Assembly (NCBI GenBank): GCA_019359235.1
Contig: JAHHHT010000027.1
Coordinates: forward strand, 1 to 64,000
From: Oscillatoria princeps RMCB-10
Lineage (GTDB): Bacteria > Cyanobacteriota > Cyanobacteriia > Cyanobacteriales > Oscillatoriaceae
DNA: 64,000 nt
Direction: 5' to 3'
The notes below the pieces were generated by a model that saw nothing but the letters and a program-made list of their open reading frames with translations, made no database searches and was not told the DNA's origin. Positions 57,206 to 64,000 of the stretch are shown in pieces (within the stretch, counting starts at the first letter, position 1; every line of letters starts with the position of its first letter). Made by a program: the position numbers and the translations under genes.

Positions 57206-57958
57206 TCAGCCTAACCGGTAGCCAAATCCCCGTACTGTGATGATGTATTCGGGCTGGCTGGGCTCGCGCTCCAGTTTCTCCCGCAACCAGCGGATATGAA
57301 CGTCTACTGTCTTGCTGTCGCCAATGAAATCCTGTCCCCACACCTGATCGAGCAACTGGTCCCGCGACCAAACCCGGCGGGGGTAGCTCATAAACAGCTC
57401 CAGCAGCTTGTATTCCTTGGGCGACAGACTCAATTCTTCCCCCCGGACAATCACCCGGCACTCTTGGGGATACAGGGCGATATCCCCAAACTGCAGCACC
57501 GGCGACTGCGGCGAAAAGTTCAAGCGCTGCCGGCGCAATAAGGCTCTGCAGCGGGCAACTAGCTCCCGCATGCTGAAAGGTTTTGTCAAGTAGTCATCGG
57601 CTCCCACTTCCAGCCCCAAGACGCGATCAGTTTCGCTGCCTTTGGCGCTGAGAATCAAAATCGGTACATGGTTGCCTTGATGCCGCAACAAACGACACAG
57701 ATCGAGACCGTTAATCTGCGGCAGCATTAAGTCCAGAACAATTAGGTCAAACGGGAGTTCACTGTGCCTGGGAGTGGAGTCACACAGCAAAGTCAAAGCG
57801 GCACGCCCATCCGGGGCGGTGGCGACCTGGAAACCTTCCCCTTCTAGGGCCAAAACCAGCATGTCCCGGATCAGAGCTTCATCTTCCACTACCAAAATCC
57901 GGCCCGTTTGCCCTATGTCTGGCATGGCAGGGCTTTTCACTGACTCAGTAGAAAACAT
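57206..57958 (-). CDS. sphR: Phosphate response regulator, SphR/PhoB type
   Basis: 250 residues, OmpR/PhoB family. The receiver domain has LVVEDEALIRD and phospho-acceptor Asp76 (LIVLDLMLPQINGLDL), with the KPF lysine in DDYLTKPFSMREL. The winged-helix DNA-binding domain (about 150-248) ends VDVHIRWLREKLEREP and VRGFGYRLG. It is 90 bases upstream of sphS in the same operon. The expected targets are phoX, phosphate-binding protein genes and uptake genes with PHO boxes. Confidence 0.94.
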   Translation of the reverse strand: MFSTESVKSPAMPDIGQTGRILVVEDEALIRDMLVLALEGEGFQVATAPDGRAALTLLCDSTPRHSELPFDLIVLDLMLPQINGLDLCRLLRHQGNHVPILILSAKGSETDRVLGLEVGADDYLTKPFSMRELVARCRALLRRQRLNFSPQSPVLQFGDIALYPQECRVIVRGEELSLSPKEYKLLELFMSYPRRVWSRDQLLDQVWGQDFIGDSKTVDVHIRWLREKLEREPSQPEYIITVRGFGYRLG

Positions 57959-58049
57959 AGTTGCGGAGCCTTATTGTCTAAGTCCATTCCCATACATACA
58001 ATAAAAGCTGGCTCCTGATGGCTTTTCTTACAAGAATCATAATATTCTC

Positions 58050-59045
58050 TTAACCCACCAGGGCGTTGAAGAGATAGCCAACGGCAATAATGCCGGCAGC
58101 CACCAAGCCGACAAACACCGCCAGCAGCCTCGGTTGCAGGACTTTCCTGAGAATCACCATCTCTGGGAGGGACAAAGCTGTCACTGCCATTGTGAATGAG
58201 AGTGCGGTGCCCAGGGGCAGGCCCTTATTGACCAAAGCCTCGGTAATCGGCAGCACACCGGCTATGTTGGCATAGAGGGGGACGCCGATCGCAGTGGCAA
58301 TCGGGACGGCTAGCGGATTGCCGGCACCGGCCCACCGGACAATCAGGTCTGCCGGTGCGTAACCGTGAATGCCAGCACCTAGGGCAATCCCACCTACAAT
58401 ATAGCACCAAACTGACTTAAAAATCTCGCCAGCTGAATATTGACCTTGCTCGAACCGCTGTTTCCAGGTCATTTTTATCTCGTCTGAATCGCCGTCATCT
58501 GCAACTTGATTCACACGGGCTTTTTGCAATTCCCAGACAAAGGGTTCAACCCATTTTTCCAGTTTCAGCAAACCGATAGTGTAACCGGCAGCAATCGCCA
58601 GTACCACCCCAAACCCGATATACATCAGCGTCACTTTCAGCCCAAACAGCCCCCACAGCAACACCACCGCCACCTCATTCACCATCGGGGCTGATATCAG
58701 GTAAGAAAATGTCACCCCCAGCGGCACACCAGCTTCTAGAAATCCAATAAACAGCGGCACGGCTGAGCAGGAACAAAAAGGCGTCACAATCCCCACCCCC
58801 GCTGCCATGATATTGCCGAGTATGGTGCGCTTTCCGCCCAGCCAGTCCCGCACTCTTTCTGGCTGCAAGAAAGTTTGCAGCGTCCCCACAGCAAAGCTAA
58901 TCGCCAGCAAAAGTGCCATAACTTTGGGAACATCGTAGAAAAAGAAATGCAGGCTAGAACCCAGATGGGAATCGAGGGATAAACCCAGCAATCGGGTGAC
59001 AATCTGGGTGGCTAGCCAGTCAAAGAAATAAAAAGGGTCGAACAT
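58050..59045 (-). CDS. DUF318/ArsP-like permease
   Basis: 331 residues, about eight membrane helices in two groups joined by a charged loop (about 180-205, DDGDSDEIKMTWKQRF). The family motif TPFCSCSAVPLFIGF is clear, with a second half PLYANIAGVLPITEAL. Relatives export trivalent organoarsenicals (ArsP) or act with small thioredoxins. Placed directly after the CxxC thioredoxin and the arsenic genes, an arsenic-related export role is likely but not proved. RBS-like GGAG precedes the ATG. Confidence 0.85.
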   Translation of the reverse strand: MFDPFYFFDWLATQIVTRLLGLSLDSHLGSSLHFFFYDVPKVMALLLAISFAVGTLQTFLQPERVRDWLGGKRTILGNIMAAGVGIVTPFCSCSAVPLFIGFLEAGVPLGVTFSYLISAPMVNEVAVVLLWGLFGLKVTLMYIGFGVVLAIAAGYTIGLLKLEKWVEPFVWELQKARVNQVADDGDSDEIKMTWKQRFEQGQYSAGEIFKSVWCYIVGGIALGAGIHGYAPADLIVRWAGAGNPLAVPIATAIGVPLYANIAGVLPITEALVNKGLPLGTALSFTMAVTALSLPEMVILRKVLQPRLLAVFVGLVAAGIIAVGYLFNALVG

Positions 59046-59190
59046 GATACAATCTCCTGAATTGTCGCAGGCAAAATTAAGCAGCTGGGAGTCCGGGAGG
59101 GATACATCAGGATTTTCCCGGTTCCTGGAAACCCAGCTATATTAGAGAATAGTTTCCTCTCTTGGGAATTTGAAATGGCACTAATAGAGG

Positions 59191-59433
59191 TTAAGGCTGC
59201 AAGAGGGGTTCAATTTGCTGCGGGGAAAGGACTTTTCCTTTACTCACCACTTTGCCATTCACTGCGAGGGCTGGGGTGGACAAAACTCCCCGCTTAACAA
59301 TTTCAACTGGGTCGGTGATGTGCAGCACTTCTACTTCCAAACCTGACGCCGCAACCGCCCGCCGCGCATTCTCTTCTAGCTCGTAACACTTTTTGCAGCC
59401 CGAACCGAGGATTTCAATTTTGATATTGCTCAT
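59191..59433 (-). CDS. Small thioredoxin-fold protein (MTH895/Thioredoxin_3 type)
   Basis: 80 residues with the redox pair Cys13-Lys-Lys-Cys16 in GSGCKKCYELEE and the cis-Pro loop GVLSTPALAVNGKVV. The ATG at 59433 has GGAGTG upstream. In many bacteria this small protein is paired with DUF318 permeases, as here. It may reduce the arsenate reductase or the permease; that is inference. Confidence 0.9.
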   Translation of the reverse strand: MSNIKIEILGSGCKKCYELEENARRAVAASGLEVEVLHITDPVEIVKRGVLSTPALAVNGKVVSKGKVLSPQQIEPLLQP

Positions 59434-59607
59434 AACATCACTCCGTTTTTCTAGTTTAGCATGTGTTTTCGTGCCGGTGCTTGCGTCTGACTTGTGTTTG
59501 CAGTGTTGGAGTTTATCAAACTTCTCTGAACCCACATTACTCGTCAATCCGCCCCCACCCCTGGGATAGGGGGCGGGTTTATCTTCTATCTCCCACAGTT
59601 CCGCTTC

Positions 59608-59677
59608 GTCGGGTGCGTTCCGCGCTCTCGAATACTCTGTGAAAATGGGACTTCCGACTGCGCGGAACGCACCCTAC
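59608..59677. repeat. GTCGGGTGCGTTCCGCGC inverted-repeat element abutting arsC
   Basis: Arms of 18 bases (one mismatch) around a 34-bp loop. The last base of the element is the first base of the arsC stop codon on the plus strand. Confidence 0.8.
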
Positions 59678-60075
59678 TATTTACTGAGGGATTCAACCAA
59701 TTTTACCACACGCTCCTTAATTTCATCCCGCACGCGGCGAAAGGTTTCCACCGGCTGTCCGTCCGGATCGTCCAGCTGCCAATCTTCAAACACTTCCCGA
59801 AGCACCCAAGCTTCGGGCAAATTCACCCCACACCCGCACAGGGAAATCACAGCGTCCCAGTCTTCCGGATTGAAATCGCTCAGCTGCTTAGAGGTTTGAT
59901 TGCTGATATCAATCCCAATTTCAGACATCACCTGAACCGCTGTGGGATGCACCTGACTCGCTGCCAATCCAGAGCTAGCCGCTGAAATTTTTCCCTCCCC
60001 TAGTATTCTAGCAAATCCTTCTGCCATTTGGGAGCGGCAGGAGTTTTTCTTGCAAACAAACATGACTCGTTTCAT
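59677..60075 (-). CDS. arsC: Arsenate reductase, low-molecular-weight phosphatase fold
   Basis: 132 residues. The P-loop CKKNSCR (Cys8 to Arg14) and the SLCGCGVNLPE region with further cysteines are those of the cyanobacterial/thioredoxin-family ArsC that reduces arsenate to arsenite. The D-P motif DDPDG near residue 102 is intact. It lies between acr3 and the thioredoxin gene in one cluster; hairpin elements lie on both sides. Confidence 0.93.
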   Translation of the reverse strand: MKRVMFVCKKNSCRSQMAEGFARILGEGKISAASSGLAASQVHPTAVQVMSEIGIDISNQTSKQLSDFNPEDWDAVISLCGCGVNLPEAWVLREVFEDWQLDDPDGQPVETFRRVRDEIKERVVKLVESLSK

Positions 60076-60097
60076 CTTTTTCCCTCAACATAGATTA

Positions 60098-60162
60098 GTA
60101 GGGTGCGTTCCCTTTCCCCAAGCACTTCACCGGCAGGTTCGAGAAGGGGGAACGCACCCTAC
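60098..60162. repeat. GTAGGGTGCGTTCCC inverted-repeat element between arsC and acr3
   Basis: Arms GTAGGGTGCGTTCCC / GGGAACGCACCCTAC around a 35-bp loop, followed by AAAATCCAAAATCTAAAATC heptamers to 60206. Confidence 0.85.
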
Positions 60163-60191
60163 CCCTGGATTCTCAATCCAAAATCCAAAAT

Positions 60192-61352
60192 CTAAAATCC
60201 AAAATTGCTAGGAGAGCATCGTGGGTCGCGCAAGGTGGCCTTTTCCGGTTCGCGCCGGAACCAAAAGGCGGTGCGCTTGCACACTTCTACTAACATCAGC
60301 ATCACCGGCACTTCGATTAAGACTCCCACCACTGTCGCCAGCGCCGCGCCCGAATTCAAGCCAAACAGCATGACTGCTGTGGCAATCGCGACTTCAAAGT
60401 GATTGCTCGCCCCAATCAGGGCTGCCGGTGCGGCATCTTCATAGGACAACTTCAGCTTCTGCGCCGCTACATAAGAAATCAGAAAGATAAAGTTGGTTTG
60501 GATGAACAGGGGCACGGCAATCAGCAGGATGTGCAGCGGATTGTTAACAATTAGCTCGCCTTTGAAGGCAAACAGCAGCACTAAGGTAATCAGCAGAGCG
60601 CTAATGGCAATCGGACTGAGATACTGCAAAAACCGGCGCTCGAACCATTCTTTGCCTTTATTTTTGAAAATCCAGTGCCGGCTGTACATGCCAGCTGCTA
60701 ATGGCAGCCCAACATAAATTATCACCGACAGCACAATAGTTTGCCAGGGCACGACTAAATCGTTCGCCGCCAGCAACCACCTCCCCAGAGGCGCATACAG
60801 AAATAGCATCGTCAGCGAGTTCACCGCCACCATCACCAGGGTGTGTCCCTGATTGCCATAGCAGAGATACCCCCACATCAGCACCATTGCGGTACAGGGG
60901 GCAATCCCCAGCAAAATTGTGCCGGCAATATAAGAATTGTACAGCGGAACTTCGCTGCCCCGGAGCAGTTCCGTCCCGGCGAGGAGTGGGCGAAACAGCC
61001 ACGCCAAGAAAAACTGGGCGAAGGCTACCATCGTGAACGGCTTAATTATCCAGTTTACCACTAAGGTGAGGAGGACGGGTTTGGGCGTGCGGATGGCATT
61101 TTCTGCCTGGGTGAAGTCAATCTTCACCATGATGGGATACATCATGAAAAACAGGCAGATGGCGATGGGGATTGAGACTTGATAGACGCTCATGGCATCG
61201 AGCGCTACCGCTACGCCGGGAAACAGCCGGCCTAGGGCGATGCCGGCTATTATACAGAGAAACACCCACAGGGTGAGATATCTTTCAAAAAAGCTAAGCT
61301 GGCTGCCGGCTTTAACGGCTGAGGCACTGGCTTCAGGATTGTGGGAACTCAT
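60192..61352 (-). CDS. acr3: Arsenite efflux permease ACR3
   Basis: 386 residues, ten membrane helices. ACR3 features are [20 protein letters not shown], the conserved Cys in [15 protein letters not shown], and [21 protein letters not shown]. It expels arsenite using the proton gradient. 42 bases downstream of the pstS-like gene and probably in the same transcript controlled by ArsR. Confidence 0.95.
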   Translation of the reverse strand: MSSHNPEASASAVKAGSQLSFFERYLTLWVFLCIIAGIALGRLFPGVAVALDAMSVYQVSIPIAICLFFMMYPIMVKIDFTQAENAIRTPKPVLLTLVVNWIIKPFTMVAFAQFFLAWLFRPLLAGTELLRGSEVPLYNSYIAGTILLGIAPCTAMVLMWGYLCYGNQGHTLVMVAVNSLTMLFLYAPLGRWLLAANDLVVPWQTIVLSVIIYVGLPLAAGMYSRHWIFKNKGKEWFERRFLQYLSPIAISALLITLVLLFAFKGELIVNNPLHILLIAVPLFIQTNFIFLISYVAAQKLKLSYEDAAPAALIGASNHFEVAIATAVMLFGLNSGAALATVVGVLIEVPVMLMLVEVCKRTAFWFRREPEKATLRDPRCSPSNFGF

Positions 61353-61394
61353 TTAGATATTGTCCAGAATTCAAAACTTAACAGGCGCTAAACG

Positions 61395-62420
61395 CTAAAA
61401 CTTGGCTTCTTTCCGCAACAGCTCGCCAATGGTCAGCTTGAGTTCTGCCTTGCCCTCAAACACCGTCCCGACTTTCCCTCTTTCAAAGTGGACATATCCC
61501 AGGTGATAGCCTTCATCCGGTAAAGGGATATAGCCCACAGAAGCGACGGTTTGCTTGGCATTTTTGAGGTAGTATTCGACAAAGGCTTTCACCGCTGGAT
61601 TCTCTTGGGCGGACTTGACGCTGACGTAGATGAATAGCGGGCGAGCAAGTGGCTGGTACTGGGATTTTTCCACGGTTTGGCGAGACGGAAGCACCGGCCC
61701 AGTTCCGCTGTCAATGGCTAGGGCCTTTAATTTATCTTTGCTGTCTTCGTAATAGGCGTAGCCAAAGTAACCCAAAGCGTTGGGATCTTGGCTGACTCCC
61801 CGCACGAGGACGAGATCGTCTTCGCTGGCGGTGTAGTCGGTGCGGCTGGCTTTGGGTTGACCTACGGTTGCTTCTGTGAAATAATCAAAAGTGCCTGAAT
61901 CTTTACCGGCACCGTAGAGTTTGAGCGGTTTATCTGGCCAAGACGGGCGAATTTGCTTCCAGCTGGTGATTTTCCCTTGAGCCGCCGGCTCCCATATCTT
62001 TTGCAATTCCGCTATGGTGATGTCGTTCGCCCAGTTATTTTGGGGGTTCACCGCCACGGTGAGGGCGTCAAAGCCTACCGGCAGTTCTATGAACCTGACA
62101 CCGGCTTTGTTGCAGGCTTCCATCTCTGCGGTTAGAATCGGTCGCGAGGCGTTGCTGATGTCTGTTTCGCCGGCGCAGAATTTGGCAAATCCACCGCTGG
62201 TCCCGGAGAAGCTAACTTCTACTTTTGTGCCAGCATTCGTGGCTTGATATTCTTTGGCCACGGCCTGAGTTATCGGGTAAACCGTGCTGGAACCGTCAAT
62301 TTTAATGGGCTGCGGCGCTTGCGACTGAGCTTTACTGCATGCGCCTAAGAGCGCCGCAACTGTGGCAGCCAAAGCAAGTATGCCGCATCTGAAAACCTCG
62401 GGCTTTTCTGTTGCGTTCAT
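61395..62420 (-). CDS. PstS/SphX-type phosphate-binding lipoprotein in the arsenic cluster
   Basis: 341 residues. Signal peptide with lipobox LLGAC (Cys28). The phosphate loop GSSTVYPI, SFSGTSGGFAKFC, ISNASRPI, and GKDSGTFDYFTEAT match periplasmic phosphate-binding proteins of the Pst system. The ATG at 62420 has GTGAGGT before it; an upstream GTG (62438) is less likely. Standing between arsR and acr3 and behind a candidate ArsR operator, it may be induced by arsenic to favour phosphate over arsenate uptake (inference). No pstCAB genes are in the window. Confidence 0.92.
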   Translation of the reverse strand: MNATEKPEVFRCGILALAATVAALLGACSKAQSQAPQPIKIDGSSTVYPITQAVAKEYQATNAGTKVEVSFSGTSGGFAKFCAGETDISNASRPILTAEMEACNKAGVRFIELPVGFDALTVAVNPQNNWANDITIAELQKIWEPAAQGKITSWKQIRPSWPDKPLKLYGAGKDSGTFDYFTEATVGQPKASRTDYTASEDDLVLVRGVSQDPNALGYFGYAYYEDSKDKLKALAIDSGTGPVLPSRQTVEKSQYQPLARPLFIYVSVKSAQENPAVKAFVEYYLKNAKQTVASVGYIPLPDEGYHLGYVHFERGKVGTVFEGKAELKLTIGELLRKEAKF

Positions 62421-62464
62421 TGACCTCACCCCGATCACATAATTTTGGGGTACGAGGCTATCGT

Positions 62465-62480
62465 ATCAAAAAAACTTGAT
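62465..62480 (-). promoter_or_regulatory. Candidate ArsR operator, ATCAA-N6-TTGAT
   Basis: A perfect inverted repeat, ATCAAAAAAACTTGAT, lies 45 bases before the pstS-like ATG, between arsR and that gene. As I recall, this is the site pattern reported for cyanobacterial ArsR. On the minus strand it falls between TTTACT and TACGAT, which are 16 bases apart, so a bound repressor would cover the promoter spacer. Confidence 0.65.
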
Positions 62481-62519
62481 TAGTAAAGCGCAGTGAAACA
62501 AAACTTAATATTGCGGGGG

Positions 62520-62843
62520 CTAGTCTGGGCAGGAGCGAGCGGGCAGGACGGGACTGAAGCGCCGGCAGTCGGCGAGGTACTGTTCGAGGGCGGCAAACTG
62601 GGGGGGATTGAGGCTGTAGTGCATCCAGCGACCGTCCTGACGGGCGCGGACGAGGCCGGCGTCCTTGAGCGTTTTCAGGTGGAAAGAGAGCTTGGACTGA
62701 GCGACCTGCAGCACTTCGCAGAGTTCGCACACGCAGAGCTCCCGCTGCTGCAGCAGTTGCAAGATTTGCAGCCGCAGGGGGTCAGAGAGGGCGTGGAAGC
62801 CGGAGACAATCTCAGCCGGTGCTGTCGTGGAGGTCTGAAACAT
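62520..62843 (-). CDS. arsR: ArsR family arsenic-responsive repressor
   Basis: 107 residues, winged helix. The arsenite-binding pair is Cys37 and Cys39 in RELCVCELCEVL, with Cys42 nearby; the recognition helix is AQSKLSFHLKTLKDAGLV. It is the first gene of the minus-strand cluster arsR, pstS-like, acr3, arsC, thioredoxin, permease. It would repress that cluster until arsenite or antimonite binds. Confidence 0.94.
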   Translation of the reverse strand: MFQTSTTAPAEIVSGFHALSDPLRLQILQLLQQRELCVCELCEVLQVAQSKLSFHLKTLKDAGLVRARQDGRWMHYSLNPPQFAALEQYLADCRRFSPVLPARSCPD

Positions 62844-62877
62844 CAGCTTTTTTCAAACGTTAACTAACTCAAGTTGC

Positions 62878-63013
62878 TATAGCAGTGCGCAGTCAGTTTA
62901 GGACACGCTTGATACGAATTCTAGGCGTAGGGCAGGCGTCTCGCCTGCCCTTAAGGTCTCTGGGACAGGCGAGACGCCTGTCCTACGTCCTAACCTAAGT
63001 GCCTACTGCTATA
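62878..63013. mobile_element. MITE-like element, TATAGCAGT family, copy 5
   Basis: The clearest copy: TATAGCAGTGCGCAGTCAGT with TTAGGAC on the left, and GTCCTAACCTAAGTGCCTAC with TGCTATA on the right. The interior has two further palindromes (GGGCAGGCGTCTCGCCTGCCC, GGACAGGCGAGACGCCTGTCC). Confidence 0.75.
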
Positions 63014-63032
63014 CCTACAAGTCTAAACCTCT

Positions 63033-63154
63033 AGATCCCCCCAAACGGGGCGGGCACGGGGGCACCGCCCCTACTTTGGGGGGCTTTGAGGATTTCCCCC
63101 CCTTTTGTAGGGGCGGTGCGGCACACGGAGACCGCCCCGGCTAGGGGGGGATCT
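63033..63154. repeat. Inverted repeat with AGATCCCCCC ends
   Basis: AGATCCCCCC and GGGGGGATCT close a 122-bp segment that includes GGGGCACCGCCCCTAC and GTAGGGGCGGTGC, themselves mutually inverted. Confidence 0.7.
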
Positions 63155-63269
63155 CATCTGACTCACTGGTAAGTAGCAACTTGGGTTAAATAGATTTTAG
63201 CCTGACCTGGCGCGTCACCGGCGAGCCTCGCTAGGATCGAACCTGTAGGATTACTGTAACAACCTAGCA

Positions 63270-64000
63270 ATGCTGCTGCACTTAAGTACCTGGCCAGAAG
63301 TTGAAGCCTATCTCCAGAAGTCCACCGGCATCATTTTCCCCATCGGTTCCACGGAGCAACACGGGCCAACCGGCTTAATCGGCACGGATGCGATTTGCGC
63401 CGAAGCGATTGCGCGGGGGGTGGGAGAGGCCACCGGCGCACTGGTGGGGCCGGCGATTAACGTGGGGATGGCGCTGCACCACACGGCATTTCCCGGCAGC
63501 ATCAGCTTGCGCCCCAGCACGATGATACAGGTGGTGCGGGACTATCTGGTGAGTTTGGCCCGGGCGGGATTCACCAAGTTTTTCTTTATTAATGGGCACG
63601 GCGGCAATATTGCGACGCTCAAGGCGGCGTTTTCCGAGACTTATGCGGTGCTGGCGGAGTTAAATGTTGCCGGTGCGGAGCGGGTGCAGTGTGAGATCGG
63701 CAACTGGTTTATGTGCGGCTCGGTTTATAAGTTGGCAAAAGAGTTATATGGGGAGCAAGAAGGCTCGCACGCGACGCCGAGCGAGGTGGCTTTAACGCAG
63801 TATATCTATCCGGAGGCGATTAAGCAAGCGCCTCTGGAGGCGGAGGTTTCTCGCGACCACAAGATTTACGGTGCGGCGGATTTTCGCCGGCGCTATCCGG
63901 ACGGTCGCATGGGGTCGAATCCGGCGCTGGCGACGCCGGAACACGGGAAGCAGTTTTATGAGTTAGCGGTGAAGGAGTTGAGCGGTTCTTATTTGAAGTT
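63270..64000 (+). CDS. Creatininase family protein (3' partial)
   Basis: The frame runs off the window; 243 residues are visible. The metal-dependent amidohydrolase family is recognised from IIFPIGSTEQHGPTGLIGTD with its Glu, His and Asp ligands, AINVGMALHHTAFPGSISL, and FFINGHGGNIATLKAAF. EGSHATPSEVALT is the second His/Glu region. Members include creatininase, formamide hydrolases and MftE; the exact substrate is not evident. The ATG at 63270 gives a start (MLLHLSTWPEVEAYLQKS) typical of cyanobacterial homologues. Confidence 0.92.
   Translation, partial: MLLHLSTWPEVEAYLQKSTGIIFPIGSTEQHGPTGLIGTDAICAEAIARGVGEATGALVGPAINVGMALHHTAFPGSISLRPSTMIQVVRDYLVSLARAGFTKFFFINGHGGNIATLKAAFSETYAVLAELNVAGAERVQCEIGNWFMCGSVYKLAKELYGEQEGSHATPSEVALTQYIYPEAIKQAPLEAEVSRDHKIYGAADFRRRYPDGRMGSNPALATPEHGKQFYELAVKELSGSYLK

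Larger units (their letters stand above)
62844..63269. other. Intergenic region with two inverted-repeat elements
   Basis: A TATAGCAGT element (62878-63013) and a long AGATCCCCCC inverted repeat (63033-63154) containing GGGGCGGGCACGGGGGC-type sequence. The arsR promoter should lie in 62844-62880, but no clear -35/-10 pair is seen. Confidence 0.65.

Noticed and set aside
63218..63245. Minus-strand GGTTCGATCC resembling a tRNA T-loop
   Set aside because: The flanking bases do not form the T stem, and no acceptor or anticodon arm can be drawn.

Overview
The window is chromosomal DNA of a cyanobacterium. The clearest markers are an ATP synthase operon that encodes both b and b' subunits and a chloroplast-type gamma subunit, a SphS/SphR-type phosphate two-component system, Uma2 (DUF820) nucleases, a DUF3326 protein, ACR3/ArsC arsenic genes, and intergenic DNA full of short palindromes, heptamer repeats and MITE-like elements. 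The repeat style suggests a filamentous Oscillatoriales-like organism, but the sequence does not settle the genus. No rRNA, tRNA, CRISPR array or prophage was recognised.

Layout. 0-4.1 kb: the 3' part of a giant secreted protein (Pro/Thr repeats, cadherin-like modules, FG-GAP repeats, RTX-like end). 5-8 kb: a small conserved protein, speD and a pentapeptide-repeat protein. 8.9-13.2 kb: a PAS-PAS-GAF sensor with no output domain, then a receiver-PAS-GGDEF-EAL protein. 13.9-15.8 kb: an ABC-transporter ATPase pseudogene cut by a small element, then an ABC-2 permease. 16.4-23.4 kb: atpI-B-E-F'-F-H-A-G, interrupted by a Uma2 gene between atpH and atpA.

23.9-29.5 kb is an accessory island: a GIY-YIG-like nuclease and a predicted polymorphic-toxin operon. 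The last gene, a putative immunity gene, overlaps the toxin gene by ATGA. The island also carries a decayed second copy of the module. In that copy the toxin gene has shrunk to a 33-codon in-frame remnant that still overlaps an almost identical immunity gene. xseB and xseA follow.

31-37 kb: a GTPase, a ferredoxin, DUF3326, a CPBP protease and a polytopic membrane protein. 37.8-46.2 kb looks like a surface-glycan or lipid-linked-sugar locus: GMC oxidoreductase, two SDR epimerases, an SMR-type putative flippase and a decaprenyl-phosphate phosphoribosyltransferase-like UbiA protein. Two large membrane proteins that share a C-terminal domain flank it. 46-51.5 kb: purN, a CAP-domain protein, a GHL10 hydrolase and a desaturase.

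52-63 kb is a phosphate/arsenic region, all on the minus strand: PhoX, PhoU, SphS, SphR, then permease, thioredoxin, ArsC, ACR3, a PstS-like protein and ArsR. A candidate ArsR operator lies upstream of the pstS-like gene and a candidate PHO box upstream of phoX. The window ends inside a creatininase-family gene. At least four families of small inverted-repeat elements are scattered between genes, and one of them repeatedly sits on or just past stop codons.
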